Positions 1 to 7,597 of a stretch of DNA of 64,000 nt are shown in pieces; within the stretch, counting starts at the first letter, position 1; the number at the start of each line of letters is the position of its first letter. Where the stretch lies: positions 5,518,001 through 5,582,000 of the forward strand of contig NZ_CP042266.1 in assembly GCF_007856155.1 (NCBI RefSeq), read 5' to 3'. Position numbers and translations under genes: made by a program. Below the pieces are notes generated by a model that was not told the origin of the DNA, did no database searches, and saw only the letters and a list, made by a program, of their open reading frames with translations. The stretch is from Streptomyces qinzhouensis (GTDB taxonomy: Bacteria > Actinomycetota > Actinomycetes > Streptomycetales > Streptomycetaceae).

Positions 1-755
1 GGGTCGAGGAAGACGGGCCGCCCGCTGTTGCCGGTCACCAGCACGTGTTCGGGTTTGAGGTCCCCGAACACCACGCCCCCGGTGTCGGTGACGGGGTGGG
101 CAGCGGCGCGCTCCCGGAGGCGGCCGACGACGTCCCCCAGCACACCGTCTGGAAGCGGATCCCTCGTGAACTTTCGCTCGAAGGTGGCGGTCACCGTGCA
201 GGCCGGGATCGCTGCCTCCCGCGCGATCGCCGGCACGGTCCGGTCCCGGACCAGGGCCTCCAGCTCCCGCATCACCCCGATCAGAAGATCACCGGACCGG
301 GTCGGCCGCTGCACCACAAGCTCACCCAGCGTCCGGCCGGTGACCTCTTCGGTGAACAGCACCCCGTCGTGCAGCATCGGCCGGGGCGCGCCGAGGCCCG
401 CGGTGCGCAGGAGGGCGTACTGCACCGCCTGCCGCTCCAGCAGATGCCCGGCCCGGGACTCGTACACGGCCTGCGCCGCCTTCACCTCGTCCCAGATGCC
501 GTGATCACCACGTAGCACCGACGAGAGCGACTTCCCGAGGAAGGAGAACTTCGCTACGAACGGCTTTCGGTCGATGGTCAGGCGTCGAACATAGGAGGTC
601 ACCGACGGGACATGGGAGGCGAGAACAATGGTTGCGCCCGGCCACTGAGCGGCAGCGGCGGCAGCGACGCGCATGCGGCCGTAGTGCATGACATCGTCCA
701 CCGGCAGCATGCGCACCGGGGTGGATGCTTTGGCGGGGTGAGCGGGTGAGGTCAC
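1..755 (-). CDS. Kinase-like phosphotransferase, C-terminus cut by window edge
   Basis: About 251 N-terminal residues are visible. Near residues 228-236 is FGDLKPEHVLV, the catalytic loop of the aminoglycoside-phosphotransferase/kinase-like fold, which is usually HGD-L followed by N. The last visible residues, FLDP, fit the metal-binding Asp that comes next. The first His of HGD is Phe here, but the Asp is kept. The GTG start at 755 is chosen because GGAGGAG lies six bases upstream. The substrate cannot be read from the sequence; a small molecule or a peptide would both be possible. It lies on the same strand as the other accessory genes that follow, which suggests a variable locus rather than core metabolism. 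Confidence 0.7.
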   Translation of the reverse strand, partial: MTSPAHPAKASTPVRMLPVDDVMHYGRMRVAAAAAAQWPGATIVLASHVPSVTSYVRRLTIDRKPFVAKFSFLGKSLSSVLRGDHGIWDEVKAAQAVYESRAGHLLERQAVQYALLRTAGLGAPRPMLHDGVLFTEEVTGRTLGELVVQRPTRSGDLLIGVMRELEALVRDRTVPAIAREAAIPACTVTATFERKFTRDPLPDGVLGDVVGRLRERAAAHPVTDTGGVVFGDLKPEHVLVTGNSGRPVFLD

Positions 756-837
756 GATTGACTCCTCCACACAGGAGACAGAACAGAAGGGACGGGAACG
801 CACGGTCGGCGGGCCTGCCGACCGTGCCGGGAGAGGG

Positions 838-1032
838 CTACAGCCCGCCGAGTCTCTGAAAGGCAGCGACCAGCCAGCCCAGAACCGCGCCGGTGAACGT
901 GCACGTCAGGGCGATCAGGAACAGTCCACAACCCCAGGTGTTGAAGGGCTGGTCATGACCGTTGCGCAGGGCCCGGCGCGGATGAGCCACCCAGCCGCGC
1001 ACACGGCGGGCCAGCGGAGGAATCACGCTCAC
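838..1032 (-). CDS. Small membrane protein, 64 aa
   Basis: I do not recognise this gene. The GTG start at 1032 has GGAGG six bases upstream and overlaps the TGA that closes the upstream reading frame (GTGA), a usual sign of translational coupling. The predicted protein has a basic N-terminal half and one hydrophobic segment at about residues 35-60 (WGCGLFLIALTC... through WLVAAF), so it is probably a single-pass membrane protein. It is also in frame with the shifted second half of the DUF6302-like gene just upstream, so it could be the tail of a longer protein. The ribosome binding site makes a separate gene more likely. Confidence 0.5.
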   Translation of the reverse strand: MSVIPPLARRVRGWVAHPRRALRNGHDQPFNTWGCGLFLIALTCTFTGAVLGWLVAAFQRLGGL

Positions 1033-1529
1033 GACCGGCCTCCGCGCAGTGCCGGGGGAATGAATCCGGGCACAGGGCCGGGACGTGCCGAGGCCCGTGG
1101 CAGGGGCGTGGGGAGGTGTGGCGTGGGAAAGCGTGCCGAGGAATTCGGCGATCGCTGATGGGTTGTACCCGTAGAACCGGCCCAGCACTGTGTCGTCGTC
1201 GGCATCCGGAGGGCGCTCTCCCAACTCCCTGTGTGACAGAAGTCGGAGGACCCGGCCCAGTGCATCCGGACATCAGGGAAGCCGACCTGACCGGTGAGGA
1301 GTGCGCGGGCACCGAGAGCAAGAGGCAAGCCCGGCCACGGCAGAGAGCCGCCGCGGCGTGCCCCGCCGACCGGTACGGCCGGCCAGTCCCCGCTGTTGTT
1401 GTAGAGGGTGACGGCCTTGTTCGGCAGCGCCGGGTCGGCCAGGAGGCCGTGGAAGTACGCGTAGTCGAAATCGGTCTGTGTGGTGGCCCGGAGTTGTAAC
1501 CGGGGGAGACAAGCAGCGGTAGCGAGCAT
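1029..1529 (-). pseudogene. DUF6302-like protein interrupted by a frameshift
   Basis: The N-terminal part reads cleanly from ATG 1529 (GAGAG upstream) and includes FDYAYFHGLLADPAL, VPVGGARRGG and GFPDVRMHW. I recall this pattern from the Streptomyces DUF6302 family. The family's next block (GERPP..., GRFYGYNPSAIAEF) is present but in another frame. Going from one frame to the other needs one base gained near the GGG run at 1227-1229. The original frame continues to a TGA at 1029-1031 that overlaps the next gene's GTG, which hints that this stop was once the real end. Either the gene is broken here or the sequence has a base error. The function of the family is unknown to me. Confidence 0.6.
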
Positions 1530-1648
1530 AGGTTTCTCTCGGTTCCGTTGTGAGTTCAAGTGGAGGTTCGGGCGCCCGGGGCCGCCGCCGCATCAGAGTG
1601 CTGGTGGCGGCTGGCCTCGGGGAGCCTGCACGTCGGGGTCCCGGACGG

Positions 1649-1840
1649 TCAGAGCAGACGGTCCGGGGCATCGCTCGACGTCTGCGGCACAGCGCCTTCG
1701 GCTAGGACCCTCAACGCGGGCACCAGCCCGGCCGGCACCCAGATGATGTCGGGCCAGTCCAGAGGCTGGTGTCCAGGACGATGACGCTGCCCGACGTCCG
1801 TGCCGGCCTCGGCCAACTGGACCTCAAACCGGCTGGTCAT
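1649..1840 (-). CDS. Small hypothetical protein, 63 aa
   Basis: ATG 1840 is preceded by GGGAGGTGA with five bases between. The start lies inside the last codons of the ATP-binding protein gene (17-bp overlap), so the two are probably co-transcribed and translationally coupled. The product begins MTSRFEVQLAEAG and contains a hydrophobic stretch around DIIWVPAGLVPALRVLAEG. No catalytic motif is visible and I do not recognise a family. Small genes often follow RsbW-like proteins in Streptomyces, but that says nothing firm about function. A further GTG at 1849 in the same frame is a possible but less well spaced start. Confidence 0.5.
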   Translation of the reverse strand: MTSRFEVQLAEAGTDVGQRHRPGHQPLDWPDIIWVPAGLVPALRVLAEGAVPQTSSDAPDRLL

Positions 1841-2231
1841 AGGAATCACCTCCCTGCCCTGGCAAGGCGAGGGAGCACCAGGTCATCTTCCCGCTGGAGC
1901 TGACACCCCACCGGTGGGCCACTGCGGCAACAATGTCCAACCCGCGGCCGTTCTCGTCATCAGGTCCAGCCCTACGGGGAGTTGGCACTACCGGCGACCC
2001 ATCGACGACCTCGATACGCAGCTCGTCAGCTGCATGTACACACAAACTCACCGGGCCGACGCCGTACCGGATGGCGTTGGTGACCAGCTCGCTGACGAGC
2101 AGCGTGGCGTCATCGGACAACGGAGCGAGGCCCCAGGCCTCCAGATGCTGCGTCGTGAGTCGACGTATGCGCGCAACCTGGACGTCTTCAGTGGGAAAGG
2201 TCACCTCGAAGTCGTGGATAGCGGATCGCAT
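1824..2231 (-). CDS. RsbW/SpoIIAB-like ATP-binding regulatory protein
   Basis: This 135-aa protein has a single HATPase_c domain of the anti-sigma-factor/kinase type. The N-box reads LLVSELVTNAIRYG and the G-box region reads ENGRGLDIVAAVAHRWGV. In this family the domain binds ATP and either phosphorylates an anti-sigma antagonist or binds a sigma factor; stand-alone copies are abundant in Streptomyces and mostly of unknown partner. ATG 2231 is chosen because GGAGG lies six bases upstream. It diverges from the GntR gene at 2440 across a region with a large palindrome, so the GntR protein may control both. No sigma-factor gene is adjacent. Confidence 0.85.
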   Translation of the reverse strand: MRSAIHDFEVTFPTEDVQVARIRRLTTQHLEAWGLAPLSDDATLLVSELVTNAIRYGVGPVSLCVHAADELRIEVVDGSPVVPTPRRAGPDDENGRGLDIVAAVAHRWGVSSSGKMTWCSLALPGQGGDSYDQPV

Positions 2232-2335
2232 CGCGTACCTCCATCGAGAGAGGACTGACCTCGGGGACACACAGCGTTTGCGCATGTCATCAAGGCCCCG
2301 AAGCCAGTCCCCTACGCCAGGCGTAGCCGGATGAG

Positions 2336-2369
2336 AACTTCCTACAGGAAGTGCTTCCTGTAGGAAGTT
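2336..2369. promoter_or_regulatory. 34-bp double palindrome, probable GntR operator
   Basis: The perfect 16-base arms AACTTCCTACAGGAAG and CTTCCTGTAGGAAGTT are separated by TG. Each arm contains its own 14-bp palindrome of the form CTTCCT-NN-AGGAAG, giving two adjacent sites. It lies in the divergent interval between the ATP-binding gene (start 2231) and the GntR gene (start 2440). The symmetry and position fit a GntR dimer binding twice and controlling itself and its neighbour; the assignment to this regulator is inference. Confidence 0.7.
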
Positions 2370-2439
2370 AGGGGAACGGTCCGGTAGCGTCAAGGCGCTG
2401 GTATCCGATAGGAGATTCGAGGAGTTCGAAGGAGGCGCG

Positions 2440-3120
2440 ATGGCGGGGACCGTAGCCCGGATGGTTGCGTACATCACGGCGCGCATTGAAGGAGGAACAC
2501 TCAAAGCGGGCGAACAGCTGCCGTCGACGCAGAGCCTGATGCGGCAGTTCGCTCTGAGTGACAACGCCGTCTACCGGGGGATTGCGCTCCTCAAGGCGCG
2601 GGGCCTGGTTGATGGCCAGCAGGGTAGAGGGGTCTTCGTCGCGGACCGAAGGAAGCTGATCACTGGCCTCCAGAGGATCAACAGCGGCATCGCCCAGCAG
2701 GGTGAGACCATCGACCACAAGAGCAGTACGCGCGTTCAGGCGCCGGACTGGGTGGCAGCTCACCTTGGTCCCGGCGAGTGCATCGTCCGTGTCCGTACGG
2801 TGAACCGTGGAGACGCCATCCTTCAGGCGTCCCAGTCGTGGGTCCACCTCTCGGTCGCTGACTTCGTTCCGGAGATCGACGAGCCCTACGCCTGCGATCC
2901 GACGTGGCAAGCCGTCTACCAGGACCGATCCGGCTACACCGTCGATGTCGCATCGAAGACGGTAGAAGCCCGGACGACAACTGCTGAGGACCGCGCGGCG
3001 CTCGGTCTCGAACACGACGACGCGGTTCTCGTCATGCGCAGCATCTACGTCACGGGGAACTTGGTCATCGGCGTCGGTGAAGGCGTCTACGCTCCCGGAC
3101 ACCCAGTAGCGATTGCGTAA
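2440..3120 (+). CDS. GntR-family regulator with UTRA-type effector domain
   Basis: The 226-aa protein has an N-terminal winged helix (residues about 5-70, with GEQLPSTQSLMRQF and GLVDGQQGRGVFV) followed by a C-terminal UTRA-like ligand-binding domain (about 85-226). The family are homodimeric repressors released by a small molecule. The start ATG 2440 has GAAGGAGG upstream. It is divergent from the RsbW-like gene with a double palindrome between them and has a strong hairpin just after its stop. The ligand is not apparent. A second GntR/UTRA gene lies 580 bp downstream on the same strand; the two proteins are not close copies. Confidence 0.88.
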   Translation: MAGTVARMVAYITARIEGGTLKAGEQLPSTQSLMRQFALSDNAVYRGIALLKARGLVDGQQGRGVFVADRRKLITGLQRINSGIAQQGETIDHKSSTRVQAPDWVAAHLGPGECIVRVRTVNRGDAILQASQSWVHLSVADFVPEIDEPYACDPTWQAVYQDRSGYTVDVASKTVEARTTTAEDRAALGLEHDDAVLVMRSIYVTGNLVIGVGEGVYAPGHPVAIA

Positions 3121-3154
3121 CCGCCACCACAAAACTGCCGAGCAACTACGGGCT

Positions 3155-3181
3155 GGCTGTCGGCGAGTTCCGCCGACAGCC
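3155..3181 (+). terminator. Hairpin terminator after the first GntR gene
   Basis: A perfect 11-bp stem, GGCTGTCGGCG paired with CGCCGACAGCC, has the 5-base loop AGTTC. It starts 34 bases after the GntR stop. There is no long U-tract, as is usual in Streptomyces. Confidence 0.75.
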
Positions 3182-3239
3182 GACTCTGCTTATGGGGGAC
3201 ATTGGTGCGCCTGAGTGCGAAGTCGAACAGGGCGGCTGG

Positions 3240-3389
3240 TCACACAAAGCCTCCGAGGCCCGGCGACCACGAGACCGAAGCCCCGCACGGCGCCCGTCGC
3301 GGCTCGCTGCGCCGGATGATCTCCGGCGTGCTCGCCACCAGCCCCAACCCGTCGGGACTTCGCCGGCACGCTGTGCTCGTAGGAGTCAT
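3240..3389 (-). CDS. Possible small protein, 49 aa
   Basis: ATG 3389 is preceded by GAGGTGATG at a plausible distance and opens a 49-codon frame (MTPTSTACRRSPDGLG...) with no recognisable domain. It lies just downstream, on the same strand, of the coding fragment repeated at 3403-3501, whose TGA ends about 14 bases before this ATG. Composition is mixed and support is limited to the ribosome binding site and the open frame. It may be noise in a degraded region. Confidence 0.3.
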   Translation of the reverse strand: MTPTSTACRRSPDGLGLVASTPEIIRRSEPRRAPCGASVSWSPGLGGFV

Positions 3390-3402
3390 CTGAGCATCAC
3401 CT

Positions 3403-3501
3403 CTTGTCAGTGTCCCGGTGTGAGGTCCATCCGCAGTCGTGACTATCGAATACCTGCGGCTCGCCGGGCTCGCGGGCCGTGATGACCGCCGGGCCGGGCG
3501 T
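3403..3501 (-). repeat. Copy A of a 99-bp dispersed repeat (truncated gene fragment)
   Basis: This block is nearly identical to 7293-7391; the best 70 bases differ at only about six positions. Read on the minus strand, both copies encode REPG-x-PQVFD-x-HDCGWTSHRDTDK. Several differences are silent in that frame, so it looks like real protein sequence. In copy A the frame stops right after DTDKR, and upstream there is a TGA with no start codon between, so this copy is a broken fragment. Together the copies bracket the second GntR, DUF6087-like, methyltransferase and radical SAM genes. Confidence 0.75.
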
Positions 3502-3576
3502 CCGGGTGGCCGAGCGGTGTTGTGCATCACGTGGGCTCGGCAGTTGCCGTATCCGAACTCAGAAGGTAGACGCCTC

Positions 3577-3614
3577 TGACAGTCTGTCAATATAAATGCT
3601 AACTGTGTTGACAG
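3577..3614 (+). promoter_or_regulatory. TGACAG inverted repeats upstream of the second GntR gene
   Basis: TGACAG-T-CTGTCA at 3577-3589 is a 13-bp palindrome, and CTGT-GTTG-ACAG at 3603-3614 is a related half-site pair. Single TGACAG/CTGTCA half-sites recur at about 3651 and 3678. TTGACAG at 3608-3614 could also serve as a -35 element. Clustering just ahead of a GntR gene suggests an autoregulatory operator; this is inference. Confidence 0.5.
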
Positions 3615-3702
3615 AAGTTTGCGTGAAAGTCGCCCTGGCCCAAGGATGGGCTGTCAAGACACACTGATAGCTGCCCTGACAGCTCACCAGGAAGGGTGGG
3701 AC

Positions 3703-4455
3703 GTGGACGCCCGTTCGATCGCGGCAGACATTCGGCGGCGCATCATCAGCGGTGAGTACCCGTACGGGAGCCGCCTGCCGTCGGTCCGCGACCAGGTGCA
3801 GCACTACGGCGCGAGCCAGCAGACGGTCTCCGCCGCGTATGCCTCGCTGGCCGCACTCGGCCTCGTCCGCACGGAGCGAACCAGCGGAACCGTCGTCACA
3901 GCGGCCCGGCGCTCCGATGCGCATCTGGGGACATTCGCGCCGCCCGACCTCACGGCCGCTTCGGCGTGGCAGCCGACGGGTGATGGGCAGGCCCGGGAAG
4001 AGGTCACACTGGTCCGGCAGATTACTGCGCCCGCATCCATGGCGGAGTGGGGCATTCCGACCGGTCGGTCCGTAGTCGAGCGGACCCGGATGCGGTACAT
4101 CGACGACATCCCCGTACAGCACAAGATCACGGTCATGCCCTACGCGTTGGCCGCGAAGGCCCCGGCCGGACACGAGGGGATACCTCCGATGCTCGCCCCA
4201 GCCGGGACGGACGGCCCCTCGGCGCCCGCAGGGATGCGCATGGCCGACTGGCTCGGCTGGGACGTCGCCCATACAGAGTCCGTGATCACCGTCGAGCCCA
4301 TGGACGACGCAGCGTCCGAAGCACTCGGCGTGGCCGCCGGATCGCCGGCGTTTCGTGTCGTCGGAGTCGCCCGTGGCTCCGAAGGGGCCACCGTCTACGT
4401 CACGGTGACCACAGCACAGATCCACCACCGGATCACGCTCACCATCGTCGGCTAA
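3703..4455 (+). CDS. GntR-family regulator with UTRA-type domain (second copy)
   Basis: The protein is about 250 aa, with an N-terminal winged helix (SIAADIRRRIISGEYPYGSRLPSVRDQ, recognition region GASQQTVSAAYASLAALGLV) and a C-terminal UTRA-like domain (about residues 85-250, including RTRMRYIDDIPVQHK). GTG 3703 is chosen because GAAGG lies upstream and the domain begins there; an in-frame ATG at 3619 would add 28 residues of unlikely sequence and fall inside the operator-like repeats. It points away from the radical SAM and methyltransferase genes, which lie downstream on the opposite strand. It could regulate them, but nothing in the sequence proves this. Confidence 0.85.
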   Translation: MDARSIAADIRRRIISGEYPYGSRLPSVRDQVQHYGASQQTVSAAYASLAALGLVRTERTSGTVVTAARRSDAHLGTFAPPDLTAASAWQPTGDGQAREEVTLVRQITAPASMAEWGIPTGRSVVERTRMRYIDDIPVQHKITVMPYALAAKAPAGHEGIPPMLAPAGTDGPSAPAGMRMADWLGWDVAHTESVITVEPMDDAASEALGVAAGSPAFRVVGVARGSEGATVYVTVTTAQIHHRITLTIVG

Positions 4456-4642
4456 CGCCGCCCCCCGACAACGGGCCCCGTACGCGTCGGCGCGGGGGGT
4501 CGGCCCAAGGCTGTCCGGCGGCTCAACCCACCCTTGAGCGCCCGCAATGCTTCGGAGTGGTCCATGCTGTCCACCGTAAGGTGAAACGTCTCCGTCTCAC
4601 GATGCTCCGCCTCATTCGCAGATGTACGCACCGTTGGCCATT

Positions 4643-4921
4643 TCATCCTGGGCCGAGCTTCCGGCCCGACCACATCCGGGCGGCCGCGAGTGTGGGTGCC
4701 GTCCCGACCATCCGGTACGTGAACCCGTCCCACTCCTCCAGGACCCGGGTTTCCTCCGGTCGGACGTGGCTGGCGCCGCCGTGTACCGGGTGATGGCGTC
4801 GATGGACTTCCTGTGGCGGGCGGCGTCTTTTCATGTATGCCGCGAGGGGAACGTCGGCGTCCGGCAGCGGGGGTACCCGGGACGGTTGGTTAGGGGGGCC
4901 AGGTCGGCGGTGCTTGCCCAT
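4643..4921 (-). CDS. DUF6087-like small protein, 92 aa
   Basis: The C-terminal half reads HGGASHVRPEETRVLEEWDG followed by F-x-W/Y and a short Ala-rich helix. This matches what I recall of DUF6087, a small Streptomyces family of unknown function often found with XRE, GntR or ATP-binding genes. ATG 4921 gives 92 residues; an internal ATG at the MKRRRPP segment would be shorter. No strong ribosome binding site is visible. It lies 82 bp downstream of the methyltransferase stop on the same strand, so it may be the last gene of the radical SAM operon. Confidence 0.6.
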   Translation of the reverse strand: MGKHRRPGPPNQPSRVPPLPDADVPLAAYMKRRRPPQEVHRRHHPVHGGASHVRPEETRVLEEWDGFTYRMVGTAPTLAAARMWSGRKLGPG

Positions 4922-5003
4922 GGGCCCGATCGTCCCAGAACTCTGATGCCGGATCTGCTGTCCCGTTCAACCATCGAACTGCTTCCAGCAGGGTTGGAGA
5001 TAT

Positions 5004-6146
5004 CTACAGCGTGGCGGACCACCAGCTGCCGCGGGACAGGGTGGTCCGGCCGGCGGGGGTGATGGTCACCCGGGCTTCGCTGACGGGCAGTTCGCCCCAG
5101 GTGTTGAGGTGGTCGCGGATCTTCTCCAGCAGGTCCCACAGACGGCGGGGGCCGCCTTGGTGAACGGTCGGTGCTTCGCGGCGGCCGGCAGCAGTGGCGC
5201 GGGCCCAGGAGCCGTCGGGGTGGGCCATCCGAAGGGTGACCGCACCGTCGTCGTCCTGGTGGATGCGGTGGTCGATGCCGGGGGCTTTCAGCTCCAGCAT
5301 GGACCTGATGTCCCAGGCGTCGGGCACGTACAACACGGGGTAGCGGCTGGTGGTGACCGCCTCCCCGTCGCCGTCCGCCGCCTCCCACACGTCGGCTGCG
5401 GGGATGGCAGGTTCGTAGTCGTCTCCGTGCCGGGTGGCCATGAACGACGCCTTGTCCGGGGCGATATAGCCGCTCGCGCCGCCGTCCGCGGTTTTGTCGG
5501 CGACGAGGATCAGGCTGGTGTTGGCGATGGTCGTGACCAGTCGCCCGCCGGGGCGCAGGGCGGTGAGCCAGGAGGCGGGTACGGGTCGGACGGCGACGGT
5601 GGAGACGATGCGGTCGAACTCGCCGGGCAGTTCGCCGGTGATGTCGCCGACGGCGGTGCGGGGGCGGAGGCCGATGTCGTTCAGCCGGCCGGTGGCGGCT
5701 TGAACGAGGTAGGGGTCGATGTCGATGCTCGTCACCTGGCCGTCGCCGAGGCGGCGGCAGGCGAGGGCGGTGCCGTATCCGGTGCCGGTAGTGACCAGCA
5801 GGTGGGAGGTGTCGGCGAGAGCGGCGTGCCGGTACATGGTGACGACCAGGGTGGGCAGGGTCGAGGACGACGTCGCCCACCGGCCGTTGGGGATGACGGT
5901 GCCCGGGGTGGTGAGGTCGGCGTGGGCGGTCCCGATCCGTGTGACCAGCGTGGTGTCGGCGTACGCGGCGTCCAGCCATGCCCTTGTGTCGGTGGCGCCG
6001 TGGCGGACGGCCCGGCCGCCGTCGGCCCGTTCGAACCACGCCGGGACGAAGCAGTGGCGTGGTGTGGTAGCGACGGGGTGCCACCAGCGCGAGTCCGGCC
6101 GGAGGAAGGAGTCGGCCAGACGGCGCGCGTGATGCTCCCAGTCCAT
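5004..6146 (-). CDS. Protein-isoaspartate methyltransferase-like protein of a peptide-modification type
   Basis: The 380-aa protein has a PIMT-like SAM-binding domain: TPRHCFVPAWF near the N-terminus, motif I LLVTTGTGYGTA, and VTSIDIDPYLV after it. From memory this layout resembles the methyltransferases that accompany ATP-grasp peptide (graspetide) maturases, where they methylate Asp in a modified peptide; no ATP-grasp gene is visible here. The start ATG 6146 has AAGGA upstream; an in-frame GTG at 6188 overlaps the radical SAM stop as GTGA and is an alternative. The tight link to a radical SAM gene suggests joint action on one substrate. The C-terminal extension after the Rossmann fold is unassigned. 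Confidence 0.8.
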   Translation of the reverse strand: MDWEHHARRLADSFLRPDSRWWHPVATTPRHCFVPAWFERADGGRAVRHGATDTRAWLDAAYADTTLVTRIGTAHADLTTPGTVIPNGRWATSSSTLPTLVVTMYRHAALADTSHLLVTTGTGYGTALACRRLGDGQVTSIDIDPYLVQAATGRLNDIGLRPRTAVGDITGELPGEFDRIVSTVAVRPVPASWLTALRPGGRLVTTIANTSLILVADKTADGGASGYIAPDKASFMATRHGDDYEPAIPAADVWEAADGDGEAVTTSRYPVLYVPDAWDIRSMLELKAPGIDHRIHQDDDGAVTLRMAHPDGSWARATAAGRREAPTVHQGGPRRLWDLLEKIRDHLNTWGELPVSEARVTITPAGRTTLSRGSWWSATL

Positions 6147-6184
6147 GTCCTGTGTCCTTGCTTGTGTTGTTGTCACGTGGTTCG

Positions 6185-7081
6185 TCACAGGTCTTCTGCC
6201 GGGTTGCAGGTATCGCCTTTGGACGGTCCGCACGTATCGTTGCTCGGCGCACAGTCCGGGGGGCAGGGGTCCGCGCCGGGCCGCCGCGGGACGCGGGCGG
6301 TCGCCTCGGCCCAACGGCCGTCGGCAAGCACCGCGGCCAGGCTCGCGCCTCCGGCGACGGAGCCCCCGGTCAGAAATCTCCCGATTTCGCACACCGCAAC
6401 CGACCCGTCCGGGAGAACCGCGGCCTTCCCCATCCCGCAGCGCCCGCACAACGCAGAAGCCGACGGCAGGCCGTCGGTGGCGTTGCCGACGGGCCGAACC
6501 CGGTCGAGGTGAACACTGCGGACACCAAGAGCCAGCATGGCGGCGCGCGCCTCCTCGGCGCGCTGGCCGCCTCCGAGATCGACGACGGCGACATGCACGG
6601 ACACTCCGCGGCGCAGGGCCTCGGCGACATTGCCGACCGTCGCCGCGTGGGATCCGCGCCGGGCGGTGATGGCGTCGTGTTCGGCGGGCTCGTCGCTGTA
6701 GACGGTGGTGGCCACGGTGGCACTCGGGTGCTCGAAGAGGGCCCAGTGGTCTTCGCGGATGCGCTGGAGATTCGAGTAGACCCGGACGTTCACGCCGAGC
6801 CGGAGAGCGTGCTCGACGAGTTCCGTGAAACCGGGGTGGAGGGTGGGCTCACCGCCGATGACTTGCAGGGTCGTCGCGCCCAGGGCGACGGCCTCGTCAA
6901 TGATCCGCAGCCAGTCCCCCAGCGCCATGGTGCCGTGCCCGCGCGTCGGACCGGCTTGGGCGTAACAGTGCGAGGGGCAGGTGAGCTGACAGCGGCCGGT
7001 GATCTCTAAGGACAAGAACCGTAACGGGGCCGGCGCCTCCGGGGCGATTGTCATGAGGGCATCGTAGGCAGGCCGGTACAC
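6185..7081 (-). CDS. Radical SAM protein with unusual cysteine spacing
   Basis: The 298-aa protein begins with a radical SAM domain. The cluster motif is C31-QLT-C35-PSH-C39, CX3CX3C instead of the standard CX3CX2C, followed by YAQAGPTRGHGTM. A GGEPTLHP motif follows near residue 80. The C-terminal third has CGRCGMGKAAVLPDGSVAVC and then CPPDC and further Cys, consistent with a SPASM-like region holding extra iron-sulfur clusters. Such enzymes often modify ribosomal peptides. GTG 7081 has GCGGAG just upstream; ATG 7054 is an alternative. The stop overlaps the possible GTG of the methyltransferase gene. The substrate is unknown; a candidate small gene lies just upstream (7206-7511). Confidence 0.85.
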   Translation of the reverse strand: MYRPAYDALMTIAPEAPAPLRFLSLEITGRCQLTCPSHCYAQAGPTRGHGTMALGDWLRIIDEAVALGATTLQVIGGEPTLHPGFTELVEHALRLGVNVRVYSNLQRIREDHWALFEHPSATVATTVYSDEPAEHDAITARRGSHAATVGNVAEALRRGVSVHVAVVDLGGGQRAEEARAAMLALGVRSVHLDRVRPVGNATDGLPSASALCGRCGMGKAAVLPDGSVAVCEIGRFLTGGSVAGGASLAAVLADGRWAEATARVPRRPGADPCPPDCAPSNDTCGPSKGDTCNPAEDL

Positions 7082-7205
7082 ATACTCCGCAAGTCTTTGC
7101 CGCTCTTTGAGGTCAGGCTCGGCTCGCGTCGTGCTTCGCTGTCACGGCCCCGGTTGCGTGAGCGCGAGGTCGGCCGAGCAAAGGTGCCTACCTCAGCGGC
7201 GGACG

Positions 7206-7511
7206 TCAGGGCGGGGCCGAAGCCGCGGCGGCACCGCGGGTGGGGGACGGCCACTCGGCAGGTTCCTCCACCTTGCGGAGAGCACGGTTGGCCTTGTCAG
7301 TGTCCCGGTGTGAGGTCCATCCGCAGTCGTGACCATCGAACACCTGCGGCCTACCGGGCTCGCGGACCGCGGCGACAGCCGGGCCGGGTGCCCGGTCGGT
7401 GGCATGCGGCGAGCGGCAGCACGGCCCGCCGGGCCCGGCGACCCGCACACCGCGGTGCCCACCGCTCGCACCGCGGTCACGGCACGGGAGCCCCGCGCCC
7501 CGGTCCGCCAC
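7206..7511 (-). CDS. Hypothetical protein, 101 aa, upstream of the radical SAM gene
   Basis: This frame runs from GTG 7511 to TGA 7206 with high third-position GC through most of its length. Its middle holds the HDCGWTSHRDTDK segment shared with copy A at 3403-3501, followed by ANRALRKVEEPAEW and an Ala/Pro tail. The silent differences between the two copies support this frame as coding. It is on the same strand as the radical SAM gene and 125 bp ahead of it. A substrate-peptide role is an open possibility only. The start is uncertain because no clear ribosome binding site is visible. Confidence 0.35.
   Translation of the reverse strand: MADRGAGLPCRDRGASGGHRGVRVAGPGGPCCRSPHATDRAPGPAVAAVREPGRPQVFDGHDCGWTSHRDTDKANRALRKVEEPAEWPSPTRGAAAASAPP
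7293..7391 (-). repeat. Copy B of the 99-bp dispersed repeat
   Basis: This is the partner of 3403-3501. Here the minus-strand frame stays open beyond the repeat and ends at 7206. The repeat lies between the radical SAM gene and glgP, at the apparent edge between the accessory region and the conserved chromosome. Confidence 0.75.
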
Positions 7512-7597
7512 CCGGCGCCCGCCGCCGGAGGGGACACGGCGCGCGGGGGAGCGCGGGCGTCCGCGGGGATGGGGGTCGCTCCTGCGAAGGTGGTGGC

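Larger units (their letters stand above)
7082..7597. other. Divergent interval between radical SAM gene and glgP
   Basis: This 516-bp stretch separates genes running in opposite directions. It contains the 101-aa candidate frame and repeat copy B. Between 7512 and 7597 the sequence is GC-rich and should hold the glgP promoter, but I see no clear -10/-35 pair. No tRNA or insertion-sequence end is visible. Confidence 0.4.

Noticed and set aside
4456..4500. Terminator after the second GntR gene
   Set aside because: C-rich and G-rich runs face each other but no continuous stem could be drawn.
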